A DNA stretch of 64,000 nt from Chamaelirium japonicum (lineage: Eukaryota > Streptophyta > Magnoliopsida > Liliales > Melanthiaceae), in assembly GCA_947650365.1 (NCBI GenBank), contig OX393555.1, forward strand, positions 84,573,995-84,637,994, given 5' to 3'. The position numbers and the translations under genes are program-made. Below, piece after piece: positions 22,381 through 34,565 of the stretch. Under the pieces are notes generated by a model. That model was not told the DNA's origin, did not search any database, and saw only the letters and a list, made by a program, of their open reading frames with translations. Each line of letters starts with the position of its first letter. Within the stretch, counting starts at the first letter, position 1.

Positions 22381-25300
22381 TAATATAATTAAATCTCTTC
22401 GTTCTTTTTTCTCTTCCTCTATGGATTAGGGTTTTCTATAGATTGCTTAGGCCCTAAGTAAGCTTTTCCTATAAATAATATACGACCCCTTTAGGGTGGG
22501 GCACGTTTGACAGCTCTCCCTTTCTCCTATCTCACAGGATGTTATCAGTACGAATATGTCGAGCCTAGCTGACCAGTCGCAAGAAAATAGTAAGAGAAAT
22601 GAAGATAGAAGTGGAGTTTTGGTATTCATATTCCTTTTTACTTTACACTTATACCCGTGACCAATGTACTAAAGCAGGATATCTTCTCTCTTTTCTCTTC
22701 ATTTATCTCTCTGTTCGCTTCTCGCTTCTTATCTCTCTTTTGTCTTCGTTAAACTCCACTTCTTCTCTATATAAATGGATAGAGAAACAAAGACAAAAGA
22801 GAATGAAAAATAGAGAAGAAAATGGAGAGATAAACGAAGAGAGAAGAAGTCCTGCTCCAGTCCATTGGCCACGGGTATAGGTGTGAAGTTCTCTATTTTC
22901 TCTTTATTTATCTCTCTATTCTCTTCTCACTTCGTATCTCTCTTCTGTCTTCGTTAAAATCCTCTTCTTCTCTCAATAAATGGATAAAGAAACATAGACA
23001 GAAGTAAGAGAAGAAGAGAAAAGGGAATGGAGAGATAAACAAAGAGAGAAGAGTGAAAAAGTCCTACTCTAGTCTATTGGCCACGGGTATAGGTGTGAAT
23101 TAAGAAGGAATTTAAATTCCAAAACTCTACTTCTGTCTTTGTTTCTCTTTCTGTTTTCTTGCGACTGGTCAGTTGGGCTCGATATGTTCGTGCTGTTAAA
23201 GTGTTATGAGATGGGAGAAAGGAAGAGCCGGCAAACGTGCCCCACCCTAAAGGGGTCATATATTATTTATAGGGTAAGCTTACTTAGGTCCTAAGCAATC
23301 TATGAGAAACCCTAATCCATTGGAGAAGAGAGAACAGAATGGAGAGATTTAATTACATTATTTAGAAGTGGAGTTTTGGAATTTAGATTCCTTCTTACTT
23401 CACACCTATACCCGTGGTGAATAGACTGGAGTAATATTTCTTCTCTCTTCTTTCTTCGTTTATCTCTCCCTTCTCTTATCTCTTCTTTTTTTTTTCTCAC
23501 AACTCGTTATCAGCATGAACATATCAAGCCCAGCCGACCAGTCACAAGAAACGGGAGAAAAAAATGAAGATAGAAGAGAGGGAAGAAGAGAGAAGAGAAT
23601 GAAAAGAAAAATAATTTAAATAATATATTTAAATAATTTAGTTAAATTCTAAATAGTGGTTGGCTGGGCTTGATATGTTCATGCTGATAACGTGTTGTGA
23701 GTAAAGAGAAGATGAGAGAAGAGAATGGAGAGATAAATAAAGAAAGAAGAGAGAAGAAGTTCTGCTCTAGTCCATTACCCTCGGGTATAGGTGTTAAGTA
23801 AGAAGAAATCTAAAACTTCACTTCGCAATAATATAATTAAATGTCTCCGTTCTCTTCTCTCTTCTCCTATGGATTAGGGTTTCTCATAGATTACTTAGGC
23901 CCTAAGTAACCCTATAAATAATATACGACCCCTTTAGGGTGGGGCACATTTGACGGCTCTCTTATTCTCCCATCTCATACTACTTTATCAGCACGAACAT
24001 GTCGAGCCCAGTCGACCAGTTGTAAGAAAAATAGAGAGACAAACAAAGATGAAAGAAGAGAGAAGAGAACGAAGAGATAAACGATAATAGAAGAGAGAAC
24101 TTCACACCTATACCCATGGCAAATGGACTAGAGCAGGAATTCTTCTCTCTTCTCTCTTCGTTTATCTCTCCGTTCTCTTCTCTCTTCTTCTCTCACTTAT
24201 GTCTTCGTGAATCTCTTTATTTATTGAGAAAAGAAGTGGAGTTTAACGAAGATAGAAAAGAGAGAATAAGAGAGAAGAAAATAGAGAGATAAATGAAGAG
24301 AGAAGAGAGAAGAAGCCCTGCTCCAGTCAATTGGCCATGGGTATAGGTGTAAAGTAAGAAGGAATCTAAATTATAAAACTCTACTTCTATCTTCGTTTTT
24401 CTGTCCATTTTCTTATGATGGGTCGGCTGGGCTTGACATATTCGTGCTGATAACGTGTTATGAGATGGGAGAACGAGAGAGCCGTCAAACGTGACCCACC
24501 CTAAAGGGGTTGTATATTATTTATAAGGTAAGCTTACTTAGGGCCTAAGCAATCTATGAGAAAACATAATCCATGGGAGAAGATAGAAGAGAACGAAGAG
24601 ATTTAATTATATTATTGAGAAGTAGAGTTTTCTTAATAATATCATCTCAATGTTAGTACGATTATCATAGTAAATTCTATTCTCTCTTCGTTTTAATCAA
24701 ACGATTAATTTAATTAAAAAAATTATAGTAACATTACTATGATAATCATAATAACGTTGAGAAGATACTATTGAGAAGTGGTACTTTGAAATTTAGATTC
24801 CTTCTTACTGCATACCTATACCCATGGCGTATGGACTGGAGTATGACTTCTTGTCTCATCTCTTTTCGTTTATCTCTCCGTTCTCCTCTTATCTTCTCTC
24901 TCTTCTGTCTTCGTTTCTCTCTCCATTTTCTTGTGACTGGTCAGCTAGGCTCGACATGTTCGTGCTGATAACGTGTTGTGAGATGAGAGAGAGAGAGCCA
25001 TCAAACGTGCCCCATCCTAAAGGGGTCGTATATTATTTATAGGGTAGGCTTACTTAGTGCCTAAGCAATCTATGGAAAACCCTAATCCATAGGAGAAGAA
25101 AGAAGAGAACGGAGAGATTTAATTATATTATTGAGAAGTGGAGTTTTGGAATTTAGATTCCTTCTTACTTCATACCTATACCCGTGGCCAATGGACTAGA
25201 ACATGACTTCTTCTCTCTACTTTCTTTGTTTATCTCTCCATTCTCTTCTTTCTTTTTCTCTCTTTTGTCTTTGTTTCTCTCTCCGTTTTCTTTCGACTGG

Positions 25301-26190
25301 TCACTGGGCTCGACATGTTCGTGCTGATAACGTATTGTGAGATGGGAGAAAAAGAGAGCCATTAAACATGCCCCACCCTAAAGGGGTCGTATATTATTTA
25401 TATGGTAAGCTTACTTAGGGCCTAAGTATTCTATGGGATACCCAAATCTATAGGAGATATCCGACAGTGTATCTCTTAATATTTGAACTTAGGGCCTAAG
25501 CAATTTGGGTGTGCCACTTCTTACTATCGAGCCCAACCGACCAATCGTATCTATCTCTTCTGTCTTTGTTTATCTCTTCATTCTCTTCTCTCTTTTTCTC
25601 TCACTTCTATGAAGTTTTGGTATTTAGATTCCTTCTTACTTCACACCTGTACCCATGACTAATGGATTGGAGAAGGACTTCTTTTCTACTCTCTTCGGAG
25701 AGATTTAAGAGAAGAAGAAAGAAAAGAACAGAGAGATAAATAAAGAGAGAAGAGAGAAGAAGTCCTGCTCCAGTCCATTGACCACGGGTATAGGTGTGAA
25801 GTAAGAAGGAATCTAAATTCCAAAACTTCTCTTATATCTTCGTCTCTCTCTATTTTCTTACGACTGGTAGGCTGGGCTCGATATATTCGTGCTGATAATG
25901 TGTTGTGAGATGGGAGAAAGAAAGAGCCGTCAAAAGTGCCCCACCCTAAAGGGGTCAAATATTATTTATAGGGTAAATATTAATAGATGAGAGAAAGAGA
26001 GAGCCATAAACGTGCCCCACCCTAAAGGGGTAGTATATTATTTATAGGGTAAGTTTACTTAGGGCCTAAGCAATCTATGGGAAACCCTAATCCATGGGAG
26101 AAGAGAGAAGAGAACGAAGAGATTTAATTATATTATACGACCTCTTTAGGGTGGAGCAAGTTTGACGGCTCTCTCTTTCTCCTATCTCAC
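22381..26190. repeat. Background repeat array, mixed orientation
   Basis: About a dozen partial units. Plus orientation dominates at 22381-22615, 22775-23130 and 23700-24090; minus dominates at 23130-23490, 24390-25480 and 25830-26150. A unit containing an AAATGGATA(G/A)AGAAACA variant is duplicated in tandem (about 22680-22885 and 22890-23095) and appears inverted near 24195-24240. At 24640-24775 two half-palindrome motifs (TAACATTAC) flank CTTCGTTTTAATCAAACG. Open frames of 60-93 codons are tract translations. No gene. Confidence 0.75.
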
Positions 26191-26345
26191 AACGCATTAA
26201 TTAGTAAACTTAATTATTAAATTATTAAATTATTAAATAATTTAAATTATTTATTAATTAAATAAATAATTAATTTAATTAAAAAATTATAGTAATATTA
26301 CTATGATAATCATAATATTGTTGAGATGATACTATTGAGAAGTGG
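26191..26345. repeat. AT-rich block with TAATATTAC palindrome
   Basis: TAATATTAC at 26293-26301, followed by GATAATCATAATATTGTTGAGATGATACTATTGAG, leading into a minus-oriented unit. Confidence 0.65.
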
Positions 26346-26920
26346 AGTTTTGGAATTTAGATTCCTTCTTACTTCACACCTATACCCATAGTGATAATCA
26401 ATTATATATAATTAAATATTTATAAGGTAAGCTTACTTATTAAGAGAATTAATTTAATAATTATTTAAATAAATGATTAATATGACCCCTTTAGGGTGGG
26501 GCATGTTCAATCGGATGGCTATCCACCGTCGGATCTCTCCCATGGATTAGGGTTTCCCATAGATTGCTTAGGCCCTAAGTAAGCTTACCCTATAAATAAA
26601 ATATGTTATCAACACAAACATGTCAAGCCCAGCCGACCAGTCATAAGAAAATAGAGAGAGAAAGGAAGACAGGAGAGAGAAAAAAAGAGAGAAGAGAACA
26701 GGGAGATAAACGAAGAGAGAAGATAAAAGAAGTCCTGCTCCAACCTATTGGCCACGGGGATAGGTGTAAAGTAAGAAGAAATCTAATTAGGGTGGGGCAT
26801 GTTTGATGGCTCTCTCTTTCTTCCATCTCACAACACATTATAGCACAAACATATTGAGCCCAACTAACCAGTCACAAGAAAACGGAAAGAGAAACGAATA
26901 CAAAAGAGAGAGAAGAAGAT
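26346..26920. repeat. Background repeat units, mostly plus
   Basis: A short minus tail, A/T, then a partial plus arm with GGATGGCTATCCACCGTCGG and intact telo-box and TATAAATA (26516-26600), then leader and GA tract. It contains a second primer-site-like copy near 26832. Confidence 0.65.
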
Positions 26921-27280
26921 ATAGTTAAAAAAATAATAATTTTAATAAATTTTTTATGTAATTAATTAATTAAAATTTTCTTATTAAATTATGAAATATT
27001 AATTGAAATAAGTAAAAAATTAATTATTTAATTAAATAATAAAATAAAATAATAATTCAATAACTATTTACTTATTATTTAAATAATAAGTTAATTTTTT
27101 GAATATATAAATAATAAAATATTTTTTTAAATAACTTAAATTTTTTTAAATAATCAAATTAATATTTATTTATTTTAATATTTAAATATTAAATAAATTA
27201 TATAAATAATTTTAATATTTAGTTATATAGATAATTAAATATTTATTTAATTTATTAAACTAATTAAATTAATTAAATAA
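26921..27280. repeat. AT-rich block
   Basis: Aligns in word order with 1-240 and 29990-30275 and precedes the same GGAAGTAAAGAAGGAAGATGAGG-like arm. Non-coding. Confidence 0.65.
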
Positions 27281-27371
27281 TAGAAAGTAAAGAAGGAAGA
27301 TGAGGCACACCTAAATTTTTTGATTTAAAAATAATTTATATTTTTCTTTAAAAAATTTAAAATATTACAAC

Positions 27372-27539
27372 TGTTATGAGATCGTTCGATCGAATAGCTG
27401 TCCACCGTCGGATCTCTCCTATGGATTAGGGTTTCCCATAGATTGCTTAGGCCCTAAGTAAGCTTATCCTATAAATAATATACGAACCCTTTAGGGTGGA
27501 GCATGTTTGATGGCTCTCACTTTCTCCCATCTCACAACA
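27372..27539 (+). repeat. LTR-like module, best copy, 168 bp
   Basis: Begins TGTTATGAGAT and ends ATCTCACAACA, an 11-bp inverted repeat with one mismatch and TG...CA ends. Telo-box TTAGGGTTT at 27426-27434 and TATAAATA at 27470-27477 lie in promoter-like order. CGTTATCAGCACGAAT follows without a gap, in the place where a retrotransposon primer-binding site would be. No target duplication flanks it (ACAAC versus CGTTA), as expected for an LTR still attached to internal sequence. Confidence 0.7.
27426..27477 (+). promoter_or_regulatory. Telo-box plus TATA box in LTR-like module
   Basis: TTAGGGTTT lies 35 bp before TATAAATA, and both are kept in most module copies. In plants the telo-box is bound by TRB-type factors and occurs in promoters; whether this copy is active cannot be told. 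Confidence 0.4.
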
Positions 27540-29570
27540 CGTTATCAGCACGAATATGTCGAGCCCAGCCGACCAGTCACAAAAAAACAGAGAGAGAAAC
27601 GAAGACAGAAGAGAGAGAAGAAGAAAGAAGAGAACAGAGAGATAAATGAAGAGAGAAGAGAGAAGAAGTCCTGCTCCAGTCCATTCACCACGGGTATAAG
27701 TGTAAAGTAAGAAATAATCTAAATTCTAAAACTCCACTTCTCAATATTTATATGGCCCCTTTAGGGTGGGGCACATTTGACGGCTCTCTTTTTCTCTATC
27801 TCACAATATATTATCAACACGAACTTGTAAAGCCCAGCCGACCAGTCATAAGAAAACAGAGAGATAAAAGAAGATAGGAGAGAGAAAAAAAAAGAGAAGA
27901 GAACAGGGAGATAAACAAAGAAAGAAGCTAGAAGAAGTCCTGCTCCAACCTATTGGCCACGGGGTATAGGTGTAAAGTAAGAATAAATCTAATTAGCGTG
28001 GGGCATGTTTGATGGCTCTTCCTTTCTCCCATCTTGCAACACGTTATCAATACGAATATGTCGAGCCCAACGGACCAGTTATTAGAAAACAGAAAGAGAA
28101 ACGAAGACAGAAGAGAGAGAAGAAGAGAGAAGAAAATAGAGAGATAAACGAATAGAAAAAAGAGTAGAAGTCTTACTCAAGTCTATTCGCCATGGGTATA
28201 GATGTGTAGTAAGAAGGAATCTAAATTATAAAACTCTACTTCTTAATAAAATAATTAAATCTCTCCGTTCTCTTCTCTCTTCTCCCATGGATTAGGGTTT
28301 ACCATAGATTGCTTAGGCCCTAAGTAAGCATACCCTATAAATAAAATACGACCCCTTTAGGGTTGGGCATATTTGACGGGTCTCTCTTTCTCCTATCTCA
28401 CAAAACATTATCAGCACGAACATGTCTAGCCCAGCCAACCAGTCATAAGAAAACAAAGAGAAAAACAAAGACAGAAGAGAGAGAAGAAAATTGAGAATTA
28501 ATTATTTAAATAGTCTCTTCTTATACGGGTATAGGTGTGAAGTAAGAAGGAATCTAAATTCCAAAACTCCACAAAAAAGAGAGAAGAAAAGAGAAGAGAA
28601 CAAAGAAATAAATGAAGAGAGAAGTGAGATAAAGTTCTGCTCTAGTCCATTGGCCACAGGTATAGGTATGAAGTAAGAAAGAATCTAAATTCCAAAACTC
28701 CATTTTTCAATATTTATACGACCCCTTTAGGATGGGGCATATTTGACGGCTCTCTCTTTCTCCCATCTCATAATACTTTATCAGTACGAACATGTCCAGC
28801 CCAGCCGACCAGTTATAAGAAAATGGAGAGAGAAACAAAGACAAAAGAGAGAGAAGAAGAGAGAAACGAATAGAGAGATAAACAATAAGAGAAGAAAGAA
28901 GAAGACCTGCTCTAGTCTATTGGCCACGAGTATAGGTGTGAAGTAAGAAGGAATCTAAATTTCAAACTCTACTTCTCAATAATATAATTAAGTCTTTTTG
29001 TTCTCTTATTTCTTCTCCCATGGATTAGGGTTTTCTATAGATAGCTTAGGCCCTAAGTAAGCTTACCCTATAAATAATATACGACCCCTTTAGATAGGGC
29101 ACGTTTGATGACTCTCTTTTTCTCCCATGTTATAATACGTTATCAGCACGAATATGTCGAGCCCAGTCGATCAATCACAAGAAAATGGAGAGAGAAACGA
29201 AGACAAAAAAGAGAGAAAAAGAGAGAAGAGAATAAAGATATAAACAAAGATAGAAGAGAAAAGAAGTCCTGCTCCAATTCATTGCCATCCGATCGAACGA
29301 TCTCATAATAGTTGTATTGTTTTAAAATTTTTTAAAGAAAAATATAAATTAATTTTATTACAAAAAATTCATTGACAATCGATTGAGAGAAGAAGAGAGA
29401 AAAGAATGATGAGATAAACAAAAAGAGAAGAGAGAAGAAGTCCTACTCCAGTCCATTTGCCATAGATATAGCTGTGAAGTAAGAAAAATCTAAATTCCAA
29501 AACTCTACTTCTCAATAGTATCATCCCAAAGTTATTATGATTATCATAGTAATGTTATTATAATTTTTTT

Positions 29571-30275
29571 AATTAAATTAATTATTTATTTACTTATTAA
29601 ATAATTTAAATAATTAAATAATTATATTTTTGTAAATTAATTAATTTATTTAATTACTTAATTATCTTGTTATTTAATAAAATTTATAATTTTATTTATT
29701 TTTTATTAGTATATTATTAAATAATGATTTAATTATATAATTAATTTATTAATTATTTTTATTAGTTATTTCTATAATTATTATTTTATTTTAAAATAAT
29801 AAAATAATTAGTTAATAATTTAAATATTTAAAAACTTATTTAGTTAAAAATATATTAAACAGATAATTTGCTTAAAGGAATAAATAATTTAATTATTAAA
29901 TTATTTTATAGTTAAATAAATATTATTTTAAATTAATTATTACGTAATTAAATAATTAAAAAATTATTTTATTAAAGTATGAAATATTAAATAAAATAAA
30001 AAAATTAATTGTTTAGTTAAGTAATAAAATAAAATAATTATTTAATAATTATTTACTTATTATTTAAATAATTAGTTTATTATTTGAATAAATAATTAAT
30101 AAAATATTTTTTTAAATAACTTAATATTTTTTAAATAATCAAATAACTATTAATTTATTTTAATATTTAAATAATAAATAAATTATTTAAATAATTTAAT
30201 TATATAGATAATTAAATATTTATTTAGTTGTTTAATTATTTTACTATTTAATTTATTAAACTAATTAAATTAATT
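29571..30275. repeat. Long AT-rich block
   Basis: A decayed palindrome (TAATGTTAT near 29550) opens it. About 700 bp of A/T follow, with word order matching the reverse complement of 51931-52565. It ends at the AATAATAGGAAGTAAAGAAGG arm. Non-coding. Confidence 0.65.
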
Positions 30276-30464
30276 AAATAATAGGAAGTAAAGAAGGAAG
30301 ATAAGGCACACCTGAATTTTTTGCTTTAGAAATAATTTATATTTTTCTTTAAAAAAATTTAAAACAGTACAAATGCTATGAGATCGTTCGATCGGATGGC
30401 TATCCATCATCGGATCTCTCCCATGGATTAGGGTTTCCCATAGATTGCTTAGGCCCTAAGTAAG
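30276..30464 (+). repeat. Distal arm and left half of an LTR-like module, split by retrotransposon
   Basis: The arm leads to TGCTATGAGAT (30374) and runs through the telo-box to CCCTAAGTAAG. There the gypsy element begins. The expected continuation, CTTACCCTATAAATA, resumes after the element as CTTAACCTATAAATA at 40937, so the module was intact before insertion. Confidence 0.85.
30460..30464. other. Target site duplication GTAAG, left
   Basis: GTAAG directly precedes the TG of the left LTR and is repeated at 40932-40936 after the CA of the right LTR. Confidence 0.9.
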
Positions 30465-32984
30465 TGTTAAGATTTTAAATTGTTATACCGCAAGTGCACG
30501 ACGTCTATCTAATAGACAGTGGCAAATACAGGTCGATCCCAAAGATACTAGATTGAAAACTAATTAAAGAAAAGATTAATGATTAAACTAGTATGGAAAG
30601 ATCTCCAAAGGAGAGCGAGTGAATTTTAAATTAATTAATTCTTGATTAACATAAACGCAATAGACTAAAAACAATAAAATAATAGTTGTGGATAATCAAT
30701 GGATGAGAACTAGGGTTTCGGGGTTACGCTTGGACATTCACATATAATATTGATTATTTATCTCAGTTGGGGTAGAATGGCGTGTTCATCCCAACCGGAA
30801 GATTTAACAATTAAAATCTGAGAATCTTTAATCTTAGATCTAGATAGTTGACGATTAGCGTGAAAGAACTTATTGCACTACACAGGGACTCTCCCTAGCA
30901 TCCGGCGTAACCCGGATCAACATCGAATCTTAAAGAGTTTATAGAAGTGTCAACGTCTCTTTGAGAAGTTGAATCACAGAGCAGTCTATTTCTATAGATT
31001 AAAGATTTGAATTATAATAAAATAATAGTAATCATACGATGGTTATTCTAAATGTTCAGAACGATACTACAGTGCTGTAGAAACTTCCCTACGCATCTAC
31101 TATGACTGGAGTCAATAATAGAAACAAGCGAATATGCAAGCATGCGATATTTAATAAAGATTATGAAACGACCAAAGATGAAATTACATTACGGCATAAA
31201 TGGGAATCAATATTATTCATAAATAAACCAAGTTTCACCCCTAGCCCTAGCTAGGGGTTTAGCTATGCATATTCATACAATTCATAACAAAAATATAAAT
31301 GCGAGCAAACTCCATTATGGATGACGAGATGGTGCATGAGGTTTCTGGCGATGATGACGGTGCGTCTTCGACGATGGCGGTGTGCGGCTTCGTGATGTTG
31401 GAGCGTCGCTCAGAGATGGTGGATGATGGAAGTGTACGGTCGTGACAGCCTCGAGATGGTGAAGATGGTGAGGGTGGAAGACGATCGTTTGCCTAGGTGA
31501 GAGATCCCCCTCTCAACTAGGGTTCGGATCTGTGGTAGATGGTAACCCCTTGGTGATGATATAAGGTCGTCCCCGCCTCCCCTTGGTTTACCCAAGCCCC
31601 CCTATATAGGATAGAGAGAGAGGAAAGAGAGAGAGTATCGGACTAGAGAGAGAAAAACAAGGAGGAGAGAGAGAAGTTCGGTGCTGGGCGTGCATGGCTC
31701 GGGTACAGCTGGGGGGTCCGGTTTAGAGGGAGAAAGGAGAGAAAGAGATGGAAGAGAAAGAGAGATTCGGTGGGAGAGAGAGAGAACCCTAAAGAGAGAG
31801 GAGCTTGGTGGAGGCAGTTCAGCTATTTGGATAGAACAAACGGTTGTGATTAGGTGGGGAGGAGAGGATCCGGAGCTCAGCTCTGATCGGGTCGGTGCTA
31901 GGTTTGATGTACAGGATGGGTGTGATGGTCTACATGGATGGGAGAAAGAGAGTTGGGTGCAATGGGCCGCGGGTTGTGATCAGGAACTGCGGACGGCTGT
32001 GATTAAATAGAAGAAAAGAGAGAAGAGAGCTGATGATGTTTAAGGTGGCCGCATGTATGCCTGCATGCATGTAGATGGAAGTTAGGGACGGTTGTGATTA
32101 AATCGGACGGTTAAGGGTGGGTGTATCTGTTGGGTTTAAATAGAACGGACCGTGGGATGTAAGGGATTGGACGGCTACAATGCTATGGGGGACCTCATAG
32201 CATGGGTTGGTCTGTGGTATATGAGAGGGTGCGTGAGGTTTCTGGCGATGATGACGGCGCATCTTCGACGGTACGATGGTGTTTGTGGTCGGTAGAAGAT
32301 GATGGATGCCGATGATGTGGAAGATGATGGATGGTATGTGTGGATTTCGGGGTTGTGCGAGAAAGTTGCTAAAGAGATTGGATATCGAGGATTTGCAAAA
32401 CGCTTATGGTTTAGAGTTGAAGTCGTGTTGCTGGGTTCAGGTCGAATGGGTCACGTGGAAAACTTAATCACCATCATCCAAATTCATCATCAAATCCATC
32501 ATCGCTCCTTCGCATTCATGCAGTCATCTTCTGGTTCGATTCCTGTGTTGCAGCGGTTTGTTGAAGTCTTCCCTCGTCCGAATCATCGCAGTTATCCGTT
32601 TTCCAACGTTGTTCTTCAGACAGGCCTCCAAATGAGCTGCCCAACTTCCATCAAATCATAATAAGAATGTCCACGGCTTGATCATGAAGTCCTTGAACTG
32701 ATTGCATCGAAAATCGGATCAATGAAAATACACATGAAATGACGCTTATCAGATTCAAACATGATTATCGATAAAATAATAATTTGGACTTCCGGGCTTC
32801 ATATTTTTCATGCATGCAATGTATGAAAGTGAACCAATATGTCGTTGGGTTCGTATGAAAGTCTACTATATCGTGGTGCAAAGAAACTCATGCAGTTTAC
32901 GTGTATTATGAAAATTTTACGTAGCAAAGTGACACTATGTGCATGATAAAGAAAGGATAATTCGCACCAAATGGACGCTCAACA
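30465..32984 (-). repeat. Left LTR (3' LTR of the element), 2520 bp
   Basis: Pairs with 38406-40931 along its whole length, with scattered substitutions (a few percent by eye, many C/T or G/A) and small gaps. One gap is a 3-bp difference right at the outer end (TGTTAAGATT versus TGTGATT). An internal piece with GGTTTCTGGCGATGATGACG occurs twice (about 31338 and 32236). Open frames of 61-120 codons inside are not conserved in the other LTR at the same length, so they are not genes. Confidence 0.93.
31601..31610 (-). promoter_or_regulatory. TATA-like box in the left LTR
   Basis: CCTATATAGG lies just downstream (minus strand) of a GA-rich stretch that reads CTCTCTCT on the minus strand, a common plant core-promoter setting. 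The matching site in the 5' LTR is at 39539-39548. Confidence 0.45.
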
Positions 32985-33000
32985 CACCCCCAAACTTGAA
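32985..33000 (-). other. Polypurine tract
   Basis: On the minus strand AAGTTTGGGGGTG lies directly before the TGTTGAGC start of the left LTR, the expected place for the plus-strand primer of a retrotransposon reading on the minus strand. Confidence 0.85.
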
Positions 33001-33601
33001 TCTTTCTCGTCTTCGATAAAGCAAACAGAATAAACTAAGAAAATAATAAAATAATAAAAATAATTAAACTCACTTTCGTAGGAATCATGATTGCACTTAG
33101 CACGTGCAACAAGCCGTTAAACCCCTGGGCTACCCCAGTGGACGAGTTTTGTCTCGTGAGGGTTTGCAGTGAATCTACCCACAAAATTCAAGAATTTTTT
33201 TTTTAATATAAATAAGAAATAAGAAAAGTCGGTTTCATAGAATAATTAAAAAGTACTCAAAAATAGAATTTCTAAGGCACAAGACTCACAACCCAAGCTT
33301 TGACTTTCGAAGTAAGCACTTTAGGTTCTAACTATTAGTTTCTTGCTAGAAAAGGTCAAGGTCAACTATGCTCGAGTGCACGGTGCTGTCTCGGCTAAAC
33401 ACAACTGGGGGTTTGGTTCTCTATATTCATAACATTCTAACAGTCTCCTAGAACGGTCAAAGTCGACCTTAGAACCTGAGTCAAAACCAGCTAATCTAGA
33501 CAGGCTAGTGAGAGTTATGGATATTCACCTTAATACCCTATGGGCTTTATATGTGATATTCCAGTTTCCCCACATTGTTTATAACGACGGCTTTCACACT
33601 A

Positions 33602-33650
33602 TTTTCTTTTTCTTTTTCTTTTTCTTTTTCTTTTTCTTTTTTTTTCGGTC
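33602..33650 (+). repeat. CTTTTT microsatellite
   Basis: Eight or so repeats of CTTTTT followed by a T-run. The phenylalanine-run frame across it is an artefact. Confidence 0.9.
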
Positions 33651-34552
33651 ATATTTTTTTTTCTGGATCTTAATTATATATCCCTTCCTAACTTGTACCA
33701 TGCCAGCTACACTCTATGCCCATGACACGCTGCCAATGCTCTCATGAGTTAGGTAGCCATCCTTATATTGCCTTTATATTTGATTCACTCTACATCCATA
33801 TGATCATTCTCATAACCCTATCGACCAGACTTCACTCATATTAGGGTATACAGGTTAAGACTTTTACATAATTAGGTCCTAGACCATGCTAATAGGTAGC
33901 CCTTTCCGCGATACCTTAGAATTCACTGGTCGCTTTTTTAATGATATTTTTTTCAAACCAAGTGAACCAGATCCGCATAGTTCATCAGGACTGCAAGTGA
34001 CTATTAGGTGATATAAAAGCGTTGAATCTAGACCCTAGAGGTGTAAGCCAGATGTGAAGTGAAAAGTCAAGTCTAGTTTGTTTTGACAATCTTTAAAAGC
34101 TTACTAAGGGTCAGAACCATATTAGACATACTTTTTCTAGCTAATCCTTGGACTTTATACCTTGATTACCAAGTGCCTTATAGTCCAATTCGAGTACGAT
34201 AAAATTATATTATAAAACCTGAAATAAAGGTGAAATATATATAGATATATATTTTTTTTTTCGAGAAGAACGAAAAGGACAGCAAAAGTAATACGATAAA
34301 AAACTATAATATGAAAAAGAAAATAAAAACATGCAAATGTAAATTCCTATAGATTTCTATACGAACGCTATAGTTTTGGTAGGGGACTACAGACGAGACA
34401 CACATACGCCAAGACGTATATACCGAGCTTTCCCACTACAACGTAAGTTGATGTAATGATAAAAATCAATATATATTTTTTTAATTAAAATTAGAATAGA
34501 AAAATTTTGTAAAAATTAGATGTATACAGGATTTTGCAAAAAGTACATCACA

Positions 34553-34565
34553 ACCCCAAACTTGA
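34553..34565 (-). other. Second polypurine-like motif
   Basis: TTCAAGTTTGGGG on the minus strand repeats the core of the true polypurine tract (TTCAAGTTTGGGGGTG) about 1.6 kb upstream of it. It could be an internal priming site or the relic of an older 3' end. Confidence 0.45.

Larger units (their letters stand above)
27281..29570 (+). repeat. Plus-oriented tandem run of the background repeat
   Basis: The cleanest one-direction run in the window: a complete distal arm, a full LTR-like module, then successive leader/GA-tract/tail units. The CCTTTAGGGTGG-type motif recurs at about 27489, 27759, 28356, 28723 and 29086. Joins between units are of two kinds: TTTATACGACC directly onto the second half of the module, or CTTCTC-CCATGGATTAGGG onto a longer part of it. 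It ends near 29284-29370 with an inverted fragment of the distal arm and a final tail. Confidence 0.75.

Noticed and set aside
27426..27434. Interstitial telomere sequence
   Set aside because: Only one TTAGGGTTT per module; there is no tandem telomere repeat anywhere in the window.
31681..32010. Open frames of 109 and 120 codons in the left LTR (31681-32010 and 32299-32661), and of 119 codons in the right LTR
   Set aside because: They lie on the strand opposite to the element, are altered between the two LTRs and have no domain.
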